Source: Bacillus mycoides
GTDB lineage: Bacteria; Bacillota; Bacilli; Bacillales; Bacillaceae_G
NCBI RefSeq assembly: GCF_001757995.1
Contig: NZ_LXLV01000019.1
Coordinates: 124,001 to 188,000, forward strand
Reading direction: 5' to 3'
Length of the DNA: 64,000 bases
A model generated the notes under the pieces. The model had not been told where the DNA came from. It searched no databases and saw only the letters and a program-made list of their open reading frames with translations. This document shows positions 10,560 to 19,598 of this stretch, piece after piece (within the stretch, counting starts at the first letter, position 1; each line of letters begins with the position of its first letter). A program made the position numbers and the translations under genes.

Positions 10560-11462
10560 ATGTTGCGTTTTGTAACGGCGAAGAAAGAAGAGAAGGTATT
10601 TGTTGGTATTGTTGATGAAGAGGAAGAAAAAGTATTACATTTAAGAGAAGCGCAAAGACAAAAAGGAGAAAAGGTTACTATCCCAATTACCATGTTAGAG
10701 TGTATTGAAAGAGGAAGCGAATGTCTTGAGAAAGTGTGCGATATTGTAAATTGGGCGAAGGAAAATGCGGGATCGGCGTATTATCCGTTAGCAGAGGTGA
10801 AAATATTAGCACCGATTCCAAGGCCGAGAAAAAATATTCTTTGTGTTGGAAAGAACTATCGTGAGCATGCGGTAGAAATGGGCGGAGTAGAGTCTATCCC
10901 TGAAAATATAATGATTTTTACAAAGGCGCCAACAACAGTGATTGGAATTGATGAGCAAATTAATGGTCACCCTCACGCAACGAATGAACTTGATTACGAA
11001 GGTGAACTAGCAATCGTTATCGGTAAGCGAGGGAAACAAATAAAAATAGAAAAAGCTCTTGACCATGTTTTTGGATATACAGTTATAAATGATGTAACTG
11101 CTCGGGATATTCAAAGAAAACATAAACAATTTTTCCTAGGGAAAAGTTTCGATACATTTTGTCCAATGGGACCGTATTTAATTCATAAATCGATGGTTAG
11201 AACGCCGAATGAATTACACATTGAAACAGTGGTAAATGGAGAAGTAAGGCAAACTTCAAATACGAGAGAAATGATTTTTTCAGTAGAAGAAATTATTTCA
11301 ACTATAAGTAAAGGCATGACATTAGAACCAGGAGATATCATTGCAACAGGGACACCGGCTGGTGTTGGTAAAGGTTTTACACCACCGAAGTTTTTGCATG
11401 CTGGTGATGAAGTTGTTGTTACAGTAGAGGGAATTGGTACGCTTAGAAATATTGTGAAATGA
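10560..11462 (+). CDS. Fumarylacetoacetate hydrolase family protein, YisK-like
   Basis: 300 residues of the FAH superfamily. Conserved features are NILCVGKNYREHAVEMG near residue 95, the metal-binding acidic set LDYEGELAIVIGK near 145, and the terminal GDIIATGTPAGVGKGF near 260. The closest named homologue is B. subtilis YisK, reported as an oxaloacetate decarboxylase that also affects the cell envelope; substrate here is inferred from that. The ATG at 10560 is taken with GGAGAG upstream; a GTG two codons earlier is possible. Confidence 0.88.
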   Translation: MLRFVTAKKEEKVFVGIVDEEEEKVLHLREAQRQKGEKVTIPITMLECIERGSECLEKVCDIVNWAKENAGSAYYPLAEVKILAPIPRPRKNILCVGKNYREHAVEMGGVESIPENIMIFTKAPTTVIGIDEQINGHPHATNELDYEGELAIVIGKRGKQIKIEKALDHVFGYTVINDVTARDIQRKHKQFFLGKSFDTFCPMGPYLIHKSMVRTPNELHIETVVNGEVRQTSNTREMIFSVEEIISTISKGMTLEPGDIIATGTPAGVGKGFTPPKFLHAGDEVVVTVEGIGTLRNIVK

Positions 11463-11464
11463 AA

Positions 11465-11495
11465 AAAGAGCTATCTTTTCATAAGATAGCTCTTT
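11465..11495. terminator. Bidirectional terminator
   Basis: AAAGAGCTATCTT pairs perfectly with AAGATAGCTCTTT across a short loop, between the yisK-like gene and the converging membrane-protein gene. Confidence 0.85.
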
Positions 11496-11496
11496 C

Positions 11497-11781
11497 CTAC
11501 GGGCGTGGATTAACGGAGTAATCTATAATGGCGAAAATATACAATCCGATTAATGCTAAAGTGCAAATTCCAATTAGCATAACTGCAAGTGCGCTTCTCT
11601 CGCGGCCAAAACCGATAATTGTAAGGAAAACAGCAGTCCAAAATGATGTTTTAAGTAGTGTGAATGTATTAGGAGTTGAAAAATGACTGAGTAAAGTTGT
11701 AGATAATATGAAGCCGATGAATGACATAGAAATAAAAATTGTAGCTAAATAGTTAATGTGTTTACCGTATTTCAAAAGCAT
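11497..11781 (-). CDS. Small membrane protein, three predicted TM segments
   Basis: 94 residues, not recognised. Hydrophobic segments lie at about 12-32, 44-60 and 66-86 (YLATIFISMSFIGFILSTTL, then FWTAVFLTIIGFG, then AVMLIGICTLALIGLYIFAI). The N-terminus is basic and the end is VNPRP. The start is preceded by AAGGGGG at good spacing. It looks like an integral inner-membrane protein; no catalytic motif is visible. Confidence 0.8.
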   Translation of the reverse strand: MLLKYGKHINYLATIFISMSFIGFILSTTLLSHFSTPNTFTLLKTSFWTAVFLTIIGFGRERSALAVMLIGICTLALIGLYIFAIIDYSVNPRP

Positions 11782-11851
11782 ACAGTTACCCCCTTTTTAA
11801 CGAAAACAGAATATTCAATTTTATTTTACGGTAAAATACTAAAAAAAGAAA

Positions 11852-11879
11852 GAGGTTGTCCTATATTTAGGACAACCTC
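11852..11879 (-). terminator. Terminator of rocD
   Basis: GAGGTTGTCC pairs with GGACAACCTC, followed on the minus strand by TTTCTTTTTTT. Confidence 0.85.
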
Positions 11880-11886
11880 ACTATGA

Positions 11887-13077
11887 TTAAGATAGTACAG
11901 CTTTAATTTTTTGGAATGCCCACTCTAAATCTTCTTCAGAGATTACTAGAGGTGGTGCAATACGAATTACGTTTTCGTGTGTTTCTTTACATAATAGCCC
12001 AGCTGCTTTTAGTTGTTCACAGTAAGGACGAGCTGCCTCGTTTAATTCGATACCGATGAATAAACCTTTACCGCGAATGTCAGTAATCATTGGGTTATCA
12101 ATTTCTTTTAATTGCCCAACTAGTTTTTCTCCTAATTGAAGAGAACGCTCTGTTAATTTTTCTTCTTCTAATACTTCAAGAGCTGCGATAGAAACAGCAC
12201 ATGCAAGTGGGTTACCACCGAATGTAGAACCGTGAGAACCTGGCTCGAATACGCCTAAAATATCGCTGTTTGCTGCAACACAAGAGATTGGGAATACGCC
12301 GCCGCCAAGTGCTTTACCAAGTATGTACATGTCAGGAGTTACATTGTCCCAGTCGCAAGCAAATACTTTACCAGTACGGCCTAAGCCTGTTTGGATTTCA
12401 TCTGCTACGAATAAAACGTTTTCTTTTTTACATACTTCAAAAGCTTCTTGTAAGAAACCAGCTGGTGGAATATTAATTCCTGCTTCACCTTGGATTGGCT
12501 CTAAAATGAATGCAGCTGTATTTGGTGTAATCGCAGCTTTTAACGCTTCTAAATCACCGTAAGGAATTACAATAATGCCAGGAAGCATTGGACCGAAGCC
12601 GCGCTTGTACTCTTCGTTTGATGACATAGAAACAGCACCCATTGTACGTCCGTGGAAGTTATCTTCACAAACGATGATTTCTGCACGGTTTGCCTCTACC
12701 TTTTTCACATCATAAGCCCAGCGACGAGCTGTTTTAATTGCAGTTTCAACAGCCTCTGCGCCTGTATTCATAGGAAGTACCATATTTTTATTTGTTAGTT
12801 TCGCAACTTTTTCGTACCAAGGACCTAATTGATCACTATGGAAAGCACGAGAAGTTAACGTAACTCGATTAGCTTGGTCAATTAAAGCGTTAATGATTTT
12901 TGGATGACGATGACCTTGGTTTACTGCAGAATATGCACTTAATAAGTCCATATAGCGGTTTCCTTCAGGATCTTCTACCCAAACGCCTTCTGCTTTAGAA
13001 ATAACGATTGGAAGTGGATGGTAGTTATTTGCCCCGTATGTGTCTGTAAGTTCGATAATATCCTTAGTTTGAATCAT
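11887..13077 (-). CDS. rocD: Ornithine--oxo-acid aminotransferase (RocD)
   Basis: 396 residues, a class III PLP aminotransferase. It converts ornithine and 2-oxoglutarate to glutamate semialdehyde and glutamate in arginine/ornithine catabolism. Visible motifs are [17 protein letters not shown] near residue 105, the cofactor-phosphate/[13 protein letters not shown] segment near 140, [14 protein letters not shown] near 223 with the PLP-contacting Asp, and the Schiff-base lysine in [11 protein letters not shown] near 254. Length and these motifs fit RocD rather than ArgD. The ATG has AAGGGGG upstream. It is monocistronic here, without rocE/rocF beside it. Confidence 0.95.
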   Translation of the reverse strand: MIQTKDIIELTDTYGANNYHPLPIVISKAEGVWVEDPEGNRYMDLLSAYSAVNQGHRHPKIINALIDQANRVTLTSRAFHSDQLGPWYEKVAKLTNKNMVLPMNTGAEAVETAIKTARRWAYDVKKVEANRAEIIVCEDNFHGRTMGAVSMSSNEEYKRGFGPMLPGIIVIPYGDLEALKAAITPNTAAFILEPIQGEAGINIPPAGFLQEAFEVCKKENVLFVADEIQTGLGRTGKVFACDWDNVTPDMYILGKALGGGVFPISCVAANSDILGVFEPGSHGSTFGGNPLACAVSIAALEVLEEEKLTERSLQLGEKLVGQLKEIDNPMITDIRGKGLFIGIELNEAARPYCEQLKAAGLLCKETHENVIRIAPPLVISEEDLEWAFQKIKAVLS

Positions 13078-13226
13078 GATTGTTCCCCCTTTTGTTATTA
13101 CAAGAAGTTTGTAAATACTCTAAATATTATAGCATTTAAATGTAAAAAAGCGAAACATTTCCTGAAAATAAATGAACATGTTATCATATAGAGTGAAAAA
13201 GTGTGAAAAGAGGAGGCAGGGATACG

Positions 13227-13589
13227 ATGGTACATATGCATATTACAGCATGGGCGTTAGGATTAATTTTATTCTTCGTTGCGTATTCACTTTATTCAGC
13301 AGGAAGAAAAGGTAAAGGTGTACATATGGGGCTTCGCCTTATGTACATTATCATTATTGTGACAGGCGTTTGGTTATACCTAGATCAAACTATAGTCGAT
13401 AAGAGCTATCACATGTGGTACGGTCTAAAAATGCTAGCTGGTATATTAGTAATCGCTGGAATGGAAATGGTTCTTGTGAAAATGAGCAAGAACAAAGCAA
13501 CAGGGGCATTTTGGGGACTATTTATTGTTGCACTAGTAGCGGTATTTTACCTTGGACTGAAATTACCGATTGGTTGGCAAGTATTCTAA
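13227..13589 (+). CDS. YisL family membrane protein (DUF1516/UPF0344)
   Basis: 120 residues starting [21 protein letters not shown]. Four membrane segments are visible, at about 5-23, 36-52, 64-84 and 92-112. The family is conserved in Bacillus and has no established function. The start at 13227 follows AGAGGAGG; the longer GTG frame from 13203 would overlap that site. The [12 protein letters not shown]-type loop between segments 2 and 3 is polar. The order rocD-yisL-yisN-asnO mirrors the B. subtilis yis region. Confidence 0.88.
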   Translation: MVHMHITAWALGLILFFVAYSLYSAGRKGKGVHMGLRLMYIIIIVTGVWLYLDQTIVDKSYHMWYGLKMLAGILVIAGMEMVLVKMSKNKATGAFWGLFIVALVAVFYLGLKLPIGWQVF

Positions 13590-13597
13590 TAAAAAAT

Positions 13598-13646
13598 AAA
13601 ACCACCTTATGATCTCAAATATTTGGGAGATAAGGTGGTTTTTATT
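13598..13646. terminator. Bidirectional terminator between yisL and the yisN-like gene
   Basis: AAACCACCTTAT pairs with ATAAGGTGGTTT, followed by TTTATTTTT on the plus strand. Confidence 0.85.
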
Positions 13647-13647
13647 T

Positions 13648-14202
13648 TTATGTCGCATCGATATGCAACTCTTCTCCGTTTACTTTCGTAAATCGTAAAA
13701 TGTTTTTATTAGAGGAAGAGTGGCGTACGAAATGATGCTGCAATGTACAAATCATTTCTTCGTTATCAAACAAAAGAATATTTACTCCTTCGCATGCTTC
13801 ATCTTTCGATAAGAATGATAAATAATTATGACAATACATGCAATCGTATAAAGAGTAATTAAGCGATTGTAATGATTCGGTTAATAATGTAAAGACAGGG
13901 TCAGGTAACTCCTCAAGCCATTCATTATAGCTAAGAAGTAATTTTTTTCGAATTCGTATCATTTCCCCGTTTTGGAGAGAATGTTGTTCATTTGCAATTT
14001 GCAATATGTCTTGTTCATAAAAACGAGCTGGTAGCCAATTGTTGTTATATAAAATTTCAAAACCATCTTCGGCAATATCTTCTAATAGAAAAGCCTCATC
14101 ATTTTCATCATCAAAGAATATCCATTCGTTGTTTATATATTCCACATTACCGATTGAATGAGCACGCGGTTGGTTATACAAAATATGTTTGCGTTGTACC
14201 AT
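13648..14202 (-). CDS. DUF2777 family protein, YisN-like
   Basis: 184 residues, soluble, with no signal sequence. A conserved CMYCHNYL segment near residue 120 and acidic patches (FFDDENDEAFLLEDIAEDG near 28) fit the DUF2777/YisN family of unknown function. Position directly upstream of, and divergent from, asnO matches B. subtilis yisN-yisO. AAAGGAG lies 9 nt before the ATG. Confidence 0.75.
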   Translation of the reverse strand: MVQRKHILYNQPRAHSIGNVEYINNEWIFFDDENDEAFLLEDIAEDGFEILYNNNWLPARFYEQDILQIANEQHSLQNGEMIRIRKKLLLSYNEWLEELPDPVFTLLTESLQSLNYSLYDCMYCHNYLSFLSKDEACEGVNILLFDNEEMICTLQHHFVRHSSSNKNILRFTKVNGEELHIDAT

Positions 14203-14270
14203 AGTTCATTTCTCCTTTTATAGAAGTAGTTATTCTTGTTATGGACAGTTCATACGTTCTTTATAACTAG

Positions 14271-14300
14271 ACACACCTAAAGATAGATGGGCATACAATA
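14271..14300 (+). promoter_or_regulatory. Sigma-K/sigma-E-type sporulation promoter upstream of asnO
   Basis: ACAC, 17 nt, then CATACAATA: exactly the geometry and -10 sequence of the gerP promoter in this window. The -10 also fits sigma-E (CATACAnT). B. subtilis asnO (yisO) is expressed during sporulation, which supports the reading. It leaves an untranslated leader of about 135 nt. Confidence 0.65.
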
Positions 14301-14308
14301 AAACACGC

Positions 14309-14341
14309 TTCACACAGTGAAACTGCTATTCCATATATGGA
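14309..14341. repeat. Two short dyads in the asnO leader
   Basis: TTCACACAGTGAA (14309-14321) and the perfect 12-mer TCCATATATGGA (14330-14341) lie just downstream of the predicted start of transcription. They could be operator sites or RNA hairpins. No factor is identified. Confidence 0.4.
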
Positions 14342-14444
14342 TAGTTAGTTATCGTCAAGTTTGTTGTTTTTATGTATCCGCACTCATAGGGTGGGGATTA
14401 CTGCACGTTCAGAAACAGATATTAGATTAGGAAGGATGATTCTT

Positions 14445-16292
14445 ATGTGCGGGATTACAGGATGGGTGGATTATAAGCGCTCATTAGAAGGGGAAAGGGA
14501 CATCGTGACGAAGATGGCGGAAACGCTAGCGAAACGCGGTCCAGATGATAATAAAGTTTGGATTAAAGGGAACGTCGCATTTGGGCATAAACGGTTAATC
14601 GTTGTAGATCCTGAAGGTGGTAAACAACCCATGACTTGTTTGAAAGATGAAACTAGTTATGCGATTTGTTATAACGGAGAGCTCTACAATACAGAAGATA
14701 TCCGGAAAGAGTTATTAAGAAGAGGTTATACATTTAAAGGGCATTCCGATACAGAAGTACTATTGGCCTCTTATATTGAATGGAAAGAAGAATGTGTCGA
14801 TCATTTAAACGGTATATATGCGTTTGCAGTATGGGATGAGAAAAATGAACGAGTCTTTATTGCCAGAGATCGATTAGGTGTGAAGCCACTATTTTATAAA
14901 TATGATAGCGGACGATTATTATTTGGTTCAGAGTTAAAAGCGATACTAGCGCATCCAGATGTGAAGGCGGAAGTAACGTTAGAAGGTCTGTCAGAAATAT
15001 TCGGCCTCGGACCATCTAGAACGCCTGGTCACGGTATATATGCTGGTATTCAAGAACTGCGCCCGGGTCATGCGATGACGTTCTCAAAAGATGGTTTATG
15101 CATATGGAGATATTGGAATGTGGAAAGTAAAAAACATGAAGATTCATTTGAAGAAACAGTGGAGAAAACTCGTTTTTTATTACAAGATGCCATTACGAGA
15201 CAATTAGTTTCTGACGTACCACTATGCACTTTTTTATCAGGCGGTGTAGATTCAAGTGCTATCACAGCAATTGCTGCGAAAGAGTATGAAAGATCAGGGA
15301 AAGGTCAATTGCACACGTATTCTGTTGACTATGAAGATAACGAAAAATACTTTAAAGCGAATGCGTTTCAGCCGAATTCAGATGCACCATTTATTAATTT
15401 AATGACAGAGACATTTCAAACAATTCATCATCGCTGCGTCATTTCTAATGAACAACTAGCGCAGTATTTAACAGAAGCAGTACTCGTTCGCGATTTGCCT
15501 GGTATGGCAGATATTGATTCTTCATTATTATGGTTTTGCCGTGAAATAAAACAAGATTTTGTCGTCGGTTTATCTGGAGAATGTGCAGATGAAATATTCG
15601 GTGGTTATCCGTGGTTTTATAGAGAAGATGATTTACAATCAAGTGCATTTCCGTGGATGCGTTCTACAGAAGCGCGTGAACAACTTCTGAAAAAAGAATG
15701 GAGAAATAAATTAAATTTACAACAATATGTGCAACAACGCTATGAAGAATCTATTCAAGAAGTTCCTATTTTAGAGGGAGAAAGCCCATTAGAAGCGAAG
15801 AGACGACAATTATTTTATTTAAACATGGTATGGTTTATGACAACATTATTAGACAGAAAAGACCGTATGAGTATGGGGGCAAGCTTAGAAGTGCGCGTTC
15901 CATTTGCGGACCACCGACTTGTCGAATATGCGTGGAATATTCCTTGGGAAATGAAAATGTATAAAAACCGCGAAAAAGGTCTATTGCGTAAAGCGTTAGA
16001 AGGTTTACTTCCAAATGATATATTGTATAGAAAGAAAAGTCCGTATCCGAAAACGCATAATCCGTACTATACGAAAGCAGTAACAGTATGGCTACAAGAT
16101 TTATTAACGGATAAAGGCTCAATTTTGCATGAATTGTTCGATAAGGATCAATTGAGCGGGTTGATTGAGTCTGGTGGAAGTGCATTCCAAACGCCGTGGT
16201 TTGGTCAATTAATGACAGGGCCTCAACTTTTAGCTCACTTAGCACAAATTCATGTTTGGTTTAAAGAGTATGGGGTAAATATTAAAGAATAG
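14445..16292 (+). CDS. asnO: Asparagine synthetase, glutamine-hydrolysing (AsnO type)
   Basis: 615 residues. The ATG at 14445 gives MCGITGW, exposing Cys2, the N-terminal nucleophile of the glutaminase domain; the longer upstream frame would hide it and is rejected. RGPDD near 30 and CYNGELYN near 75 belong to the Ntn domain. The C-terminal synthetase domain has the ATP-pyrophosphatase loop FLSGGVDSSAI near 260 and GLSGECADEIFGGYPWF near 375. It makes asparagine from aspartate, glutamine and ATP. AGGAAGG lies upstream. The length and sporulation-type promoter match AsnO, one of three Bacillus paralogues. Confidence 0.93.
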   Translation: MCGITGWVDYKRSLEGERDIVTKMAETLAKRGPDDNKVWIKGNVAFGHKRLIVVDPEGGKQPMTCLKDETSYAICYNGELYNTEDIRKELLRRGYTFKGHSDTEVLLASYIEWKEECVDHLNGIYAFAVWDEKNERVFIARDRLGVKPLFYKYDSGRLLFGSELKAILAHPDVKAEVTLEGLSEIFGLGPSRTPGHGIYAGIQELRPGHAMTFSKDGLCIWRYWNVESKKHEDSFEETVEKTRFLLQDAITRQLVSDVPLCTFLSGGVDSSAITAIAAKEYERSGKGQLHTYSVDYEDNEKYFKANAFQPNSDAPFINLMTETFQTIHHRCVISNEQLAQYLTEAVLVRDLPGMADIDSSLLWFCREIKQDFVVGLSGECADEIFGGYPWFYREDDLQSSAFPWMRSTEAREQLLKKEWRNKLNLQQYVQQRYEESIQEVPILEGESPLEAKRRQLFYLNMVWFMTTLLDRKDRMSMGASLEVRVPFADHRLVEYAWNIPWEMKMYKNREKGLLRKALEGLLPNDILYRKKSPYPKTHNPYYTKAVTVWLQDLLTDKGSILHELFDKDQLSGLIESGGSAFQTPWFGQLMTGPQLLAHLAQIHVWFKEYGVNIKE

Positions 16293-16301
16293 GGAAAAGG
16301 G

Positions 16302-16335
16302 CGGCTTGCAAATTGTTGTGAGCTGCTTTTTTATT
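16302..16335 (+). terminator. Terminator of asnO
   Basis: GCGGCTTGCAA pairs (with G-U pairs) to TTGTGAGCTGC, followed by TTTTTT. Confidence 0.75.
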
Positions 16336-16384
16336 AAATGAATTGTCATATAAAATTAAAAATCACCTTATAAATAATATTTAT

Positions 16385-16458
16385 TTAGAATTATTATTTT
16401 GACATACTTATTATTACTTGTTATAATTGGAAACAAATGTTCTTGAAAAAGATTCTCA
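16385..16458 (+). promoter_or_regulatory. Promoter of hemH with PerR-like and Fur-like boxes
   Basis: A perfect sigma-A promoter: TTGACA at 16399-16404, 17 nt, TATAAT at 16422-16427. TTAGAATTATTATTT at 16385-16399 matches 11-12 of the 14 defined bases of the PerR box and touches the -35. TGAAAAAGATTCTCA at 16444-16458, just after the start of transcription, matches 12 of 14 bases of a Fur-type 7-1-7 repeat. Peroxide and iron control are inferred from these matches. Confidence 0.6.
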
Positions 16459-16483
16459 TTTACAAAATTGAGGTGTTATATAG

Positions 16484-17443
16484 ATGACGAAGAAGAAAAT
16501 AGGTTTGCTTGTAATGGCGTATGGAACGCCAGAGTTATTAGAGGATGTAGAGGCGTATTATACACATATCCGTCATGGGCGTAAGCCGTCTGAAGAAGCG
16601 CTTCAAGATTTAATCGGGCGCTATAAAGCGATTGGCGGAATTTCACCACTTGCAAAAATAACGAAAGAGCAGGCACATAAATTAACAGATTCATTGAATA
16701 AAATGTATACAGAGTATGAATTTGTTTGTTACTTAGGTTTAAAACATATTACTCCGTTTATTGAAGATGCAGTAGAAGAGATGAAGAAAGATGGAATTGA
16801 GCAGGCGATTAGTATCGTATTAGCACCGCACTATTCTACATTTAGCATTCAAGCGTATAATGACCGTGCAATTCGCCTATCAAAAGAAATAGGTGGGCCT
16901 GTTATTGAACCGATTGAGCAATGGTACGATGAACCGAAGTTTATTTCTTATTGGGCAAATCAAATTGAAGAAACGTTTGCTAACATTGTAGATAAAGAGA
17001 AGGCAATTGTTATTTTCTCTGCACATAGTTTACCGGAGAAAATTATTGCTGATGGAGACCCTTACGTAGAGCAATTACAGCAGACAGCGGATTTAATTGC
17101 GACAGAAGCCGGTATAAAGCATTATACAACGGGTTGGCAAAGCGCTGGAAATACACCAGATCCATGGATTGGGCCAGATGTGCAAGATTTAACGAGGGAT
17201 TTATATGAAGAACATGGTTATGAGTCTTTCGTATATTGTCCAGTTGGCTTTGTGGCAGAGCATTTAGAAGTTTTATATGACAACGATTATGAATGTAAAG
17301 TTGTAACTGATGAATTAAATGCCGCATATTTTAGACCGAATATGCCTAATTCACAATCTGTATTTATTGATTGCTTAGCTGAAATTGTTTCCAAAAAAAT
17401 GAAGGAAATAGTTGACAATGATTTAGTTTTGAATAATAATTAG
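16484..17443 (+). CDS. hemH: Ferrochelatase (coproporphyrin III ferrochelatase)
   Basis: 319 residues, the usual monofunctional length in Bacillus. It inserts Fe(II) into the porphyrin in the last part of heme synthesis. The signature HSLPEKI-type segment ([10 protein letters not shown]) lies near residue 180 with the catalytic His, and [15 protein letters not shown] near 250 carries the paired Glu/His acid motif. GAGGTG precedes the ATG. It is directly upstream of catalase, a heme enzyme, and both carry PerR-like sites, suggesting that heme and its user are induced together. B. cereus-group genomes often have a second ferrochelatase in a hemE-hemH-hemY cluster; this one stands apart from such a cluster. 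Confidence 0.95.
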   Translation: MTKKKIGLLVMAYGTPELLEDVEAYYTHIRHGRKPSEEALQDLIGRYKAIGGISPLAKITKEQAHKLTDSLNKMYTEYEFVCYLGLKHITPFIEDAVEEMKKDGIEQAISIVLAPHYSTFSIQAYNDRAIRLSKEIGGPVIEPIEQWYDEPKFISYWANQIEETFANIVDKEKAIVIFSAHSLPEKIIADGDPYVEQLQQTADLIATEAGIKHYTTGWQSAGNTPDPWIGPDVQDLTRDLYEEHGYESFVYCPVGFVAEHLEVLYDNDYECKVVTDELNAAYFRPNMPNSQSVFIDCLAEIVSKKMKEIVDNDLVLNNN

Positions 17444-17459
17444 TTTATAATAATTTTAA
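17412..17459 (+). promoter_or_regulatory. Catalase promoter with PerR-like box
   Basis: TTGACA at 17412-17417 and AATAAT at 17435-17440 are 17 nt apart, inside the end of hemH. TTATAATAATTTTAA at 17445-17459 matches 13 of 14 defined bases of the PerR consensus TTATAATnATTATAA. It sits over the likely transcription start, where bound PerR would block initiation until peroxide oxidises it. Confidence 0.7.
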
Positions 17460-17500
17460 ATAAATAATAATTACTATGAGAGAAAGAGGAGGATCCCCCC

Positions 17501-18970
17501 ATGACGAATCCAAATAATCGCTTAACAACAAACCAAGGTGCTCCAGTTGGAGATAACCAAAACTCTCGTACAGCTGGTCGCCGTGGACCGGTATTGTTAG
17601 AAGACTATCATTTAGTAGAAAAACTTGCTCACTTTGATCGTGAACGTATTCCTGAGCGTGTTGTGCATGCACGTGGTGCAGGTGCTCACGGTGTATTCGT
17701 AACGAAAAACAGCATGAAGCAATATACGAAAGCAGCGTTTTTACAAAATGAAGGAACTGAAACACCTGTATTCGTTCGTTTTTCAACGGTTATTCATGGT
17801 CAAGGTTCTCCAGAGACAGCTCGTGATCCGCGCGGGTTCGCTGTTAAATTTTATACAGAAGAAGGAAACTATGATATCGTAGGTAACCATTTACCAGTTT
17901 TCTTCATTCGTGATGCAATTAAATTCCCTGACATGGTGCATTCTTTAAAACCAGCACCTGATACAAATGTTCAAACACCAGATCGTTACTGGGATTTCAT
18001 GACGTTAACTCCAGAATCTACACATATGATGACGTGGGTATTTTCTGATTACGGTACACCAGCAAGTTATCGTGAAATGGAAGGTTTCGGCGTCCATTCA
18101 TTTAAATGGATTAATGCAGAGGGCAAAATCGTTTATATTAAATACCACTGGAAGCCACAGCAGGACGTACGTAACTTAAGTGCGAAAGAAGTGCAAGAAG
18201 TACAAGGAAAAGACTTCAACCATGCGACTCGTGACTTATTCGATGCAATTGAAAAAGGGAACCATCCAAAGTGGGATTTACACGTACAAGTCATGCAGTT
18301 AGATGAAACGGATTCTTTAGACTTTGATCCACTAGATCCAACGAAAGTATGGCCAGAAGATCGCTTCCCATTAATTGAAGTAGGGACAATGACGTTAAAC
18401 CGTAACCCGAAAAACTTCTTCGCAGAAGTAGAGCAAGTGGCATTTTCTCCAAGTGCAACTGTAAATGGTATTGAACCATCTGAAGATAAATTATTACAAG
18501 GTCGTTTATTCTCTTATCCAGATACACAGCGTTATCGTCTTGGTGCAAATTACTTACAAATTCCTGTAAACTGCCCATATGCAGCTGTTCATAACCAACA
18601 ACGTGATGGTGCGATGCAAGTGGATCAAAACCCATCTACAATAAACTACGAACCGAGCCGTCATACTGAAAATCCAGTTGAAGATCCAACTTACCGTGAT
18701 TCAACTATGAAAGTAGAAGGCTATGTATCTCGTGAAAAAATTGAGAAACCAAATGACTTCAAACAAGCAGGTGAGCGTTACCGTTCATTCTCTAAAGCAG
18801 AGCAAGACAACTTAATTGCGAATTTAGCAAATGATTTAAAAGACGTAAATGAACGTACGAAATTATTAGCTGTTTGTAACTTCTTCCGTGCAGATCAAGA
18901 GTACGGAATGCGTTTAGCTAGGGCGTTAAATGTTGATATTACGCAGTATGTAGGGAATGCTCCGAAATAA
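17501..18970 (+). CDS. katA: Catalase (KatA, monofunctional heme catalase)
   Basis: 489 residues, a small-subunit clade-3 catalase converting hydrogen peroxide to water and oxygen. The catalytic His is in RVVHARGAGAHG near residue 55 with Asn in YDIVGNHLPVFFIRD near 128. The proximal heme Tyr is in RLFSYPDTQRYRLG near 337. The ATG follows GAGGAGG. It is about 57 bp after hemH and has its own PerR-like box, so peroxide induction is expected. No signal peptide is present; it is cytoplasmic. Confidence 0.97.
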   Translation: MTNPNNRLTTNQGAPVGDNQNSRTAGRRGPVLLEDYHLVEKLAHFDRERIPERVVHARGAGAHGVFVTKNSMKQYTKAAFLQNEGTETPVFVRFSTVIHGQGSPETARDPRGFAVKFYTEEGNYDIVGNHLPVFFIRDAIKFPDMVHSLKPAPDTNVQTPDRYWDFMTLTPESTHMMTWVFSDYGTPASYREMEGFGVHSFKWINAEGKIVYIKYHWKPQQDVRNLSAKEVQEVQGKDFNHATRDLFDAIEKGNHPKWDLHVQVMQLDETDSLDFDPLDPTKVWPEDRFPLIEVGTMTLNRNPKNFFAEVEQVAFSPSATVNGIEPSEDKLLQGRLFSYPDTQRYRLGANYLQIPVNCPYAAVHNQQRDGAMQVDQNPSTINYEPSRHTENPVEDPTYRDSTMKVEGYVSREKIEKPNDFKQAGERYRSFSKAEQDNLIANLANDLKDVNERTKLLAVCNFFRADQEYGMRLARALNVDITQYVGNAPK

Positions 18971-19009
18971 ATAGTAAAAGACGACCGGGTTTCGGTCGTC
19001 TTTTACTAT
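18971..19009 (+). terminator. Terminator of katA
   Basis: A perfect 17-bp stem, ATAGTAAAAGACGACCG with its complement, around GGTTT. Confidence 0.85.
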
Positions 19010-19012
19010 GTA

Positions 19013-19072
19013 AAATAAGTTTTACATAAGGTGTAAAAGATGTTATACTTTTGTCAAATAAGTTTTACATAA
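19013..19072 (+). repeat. Direct repeat AAATAAGTTTTACATAA upstream of 19087 gene
   Basis: Two identical 17-mers at 19013-19029 and 19056-19072, offset by 43 bp. The first overlaps an inverted repeat TTTTACA-N5-TGTAAAA (19020-19038). The second ends 17 bp before the start codon. This is the arrangement of an operator, but the regulator is unknown. Confidence 0.55.
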
Positions 19073-19086
19073 AAGAGGTGTATTGA

Positions 19087-19392
19087 ATGGATGTTGCTAT
19101 TTTTATTATTGCTTTAAGTGTATTTTTATTTGTGGTGTTTGCTATTATAAAGATGTTTATAACGATTGGGAAACAAGGTGATGAGCGCGCTACTTTTATA
19201 AAAAATAAAGCGATGGCTGAGACGTTTCAAATTGCGATGGGGTTAATGGTACTTGAGATGATACCTTTTATTTATCATCGGTTTAATGAAACCGTAGGAA
19301 CACCGTTTAATCCGGTTCGCTTTTTAGCTGTAATGGCGATTGCGTTTCTTGTTATATTAAGCTTGAACAAAAGTAAGTACGGTGATTCGTAA
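19087..19392 (+). CDS. Small membrane protein, three predicted TM segments
   Basis: 101 residues, not recognised. Segments lie at about 4-24, 46-62 and 76-94 (IFIIALSVFLFVVFAII, then IAMGLMVLEMIPFIYH, then FLAVMAIAFLVILSL). A polar, charged loop (GKQGDERATFIKNKAMAE) follows the first segment. AGAGGTG precedes the ATG. It is monocistronic, behind a repeated operator-like sequence. Confidence 0.75.
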   Translation: MDVAIFIIALSVFLFVVFAIIKMFITIGKQGDERATFIKNKAMAETFQIAMGLMVLEMIPFIYHRFNETVGTPFNPVRFLAVMAIAFLVILSLNKSKYGDS

Positions 19393-19432
19393 GTTGCATG
19401 AGGGTATTCTTCACTTCTGTCATGTCGGAATT

Positions 19433-19522
19433 TGTTGATAAATCGATATATCGTGTCGAACCGTTGATATATTGAAAGAAACGATCGATATATTTGAAAA
19501 ATCGTTGATATATTCACAAAAA
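19433..19522. repeat. Imperfect tandem repeat of about 20 bp, consensus CGttGATATATTgaAAaAA
   Basis: Three clear units (19462-19481, 19482-19502, 19503-19522) preceded by two decayed ones. The same 15-mer GATATATTGAAAGAA occurs again at 51942-51956 in another intergenic region. This suggests a dispersed intergenic repeat family. Confidence 0.6.
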
Positions 19523-19553
19523 TACTGGGTGGGGTATGCGACCTGGTACGATA

Positions 19554-19596
19554 AAAAAGAGATGGTATCTACTATTAATAGATTCCATCTCTTTTT
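19554..19596 (-). terminator. Terminator of the ammonium transporter gene
   Basis: AAAAAGAGATGG pairs with CCATCTCTTTTT. Read on the minus strand it follows the amt stop directly and ends in a T-run. Confidence 0.8.
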
Positions 19597-19598
19597 AT

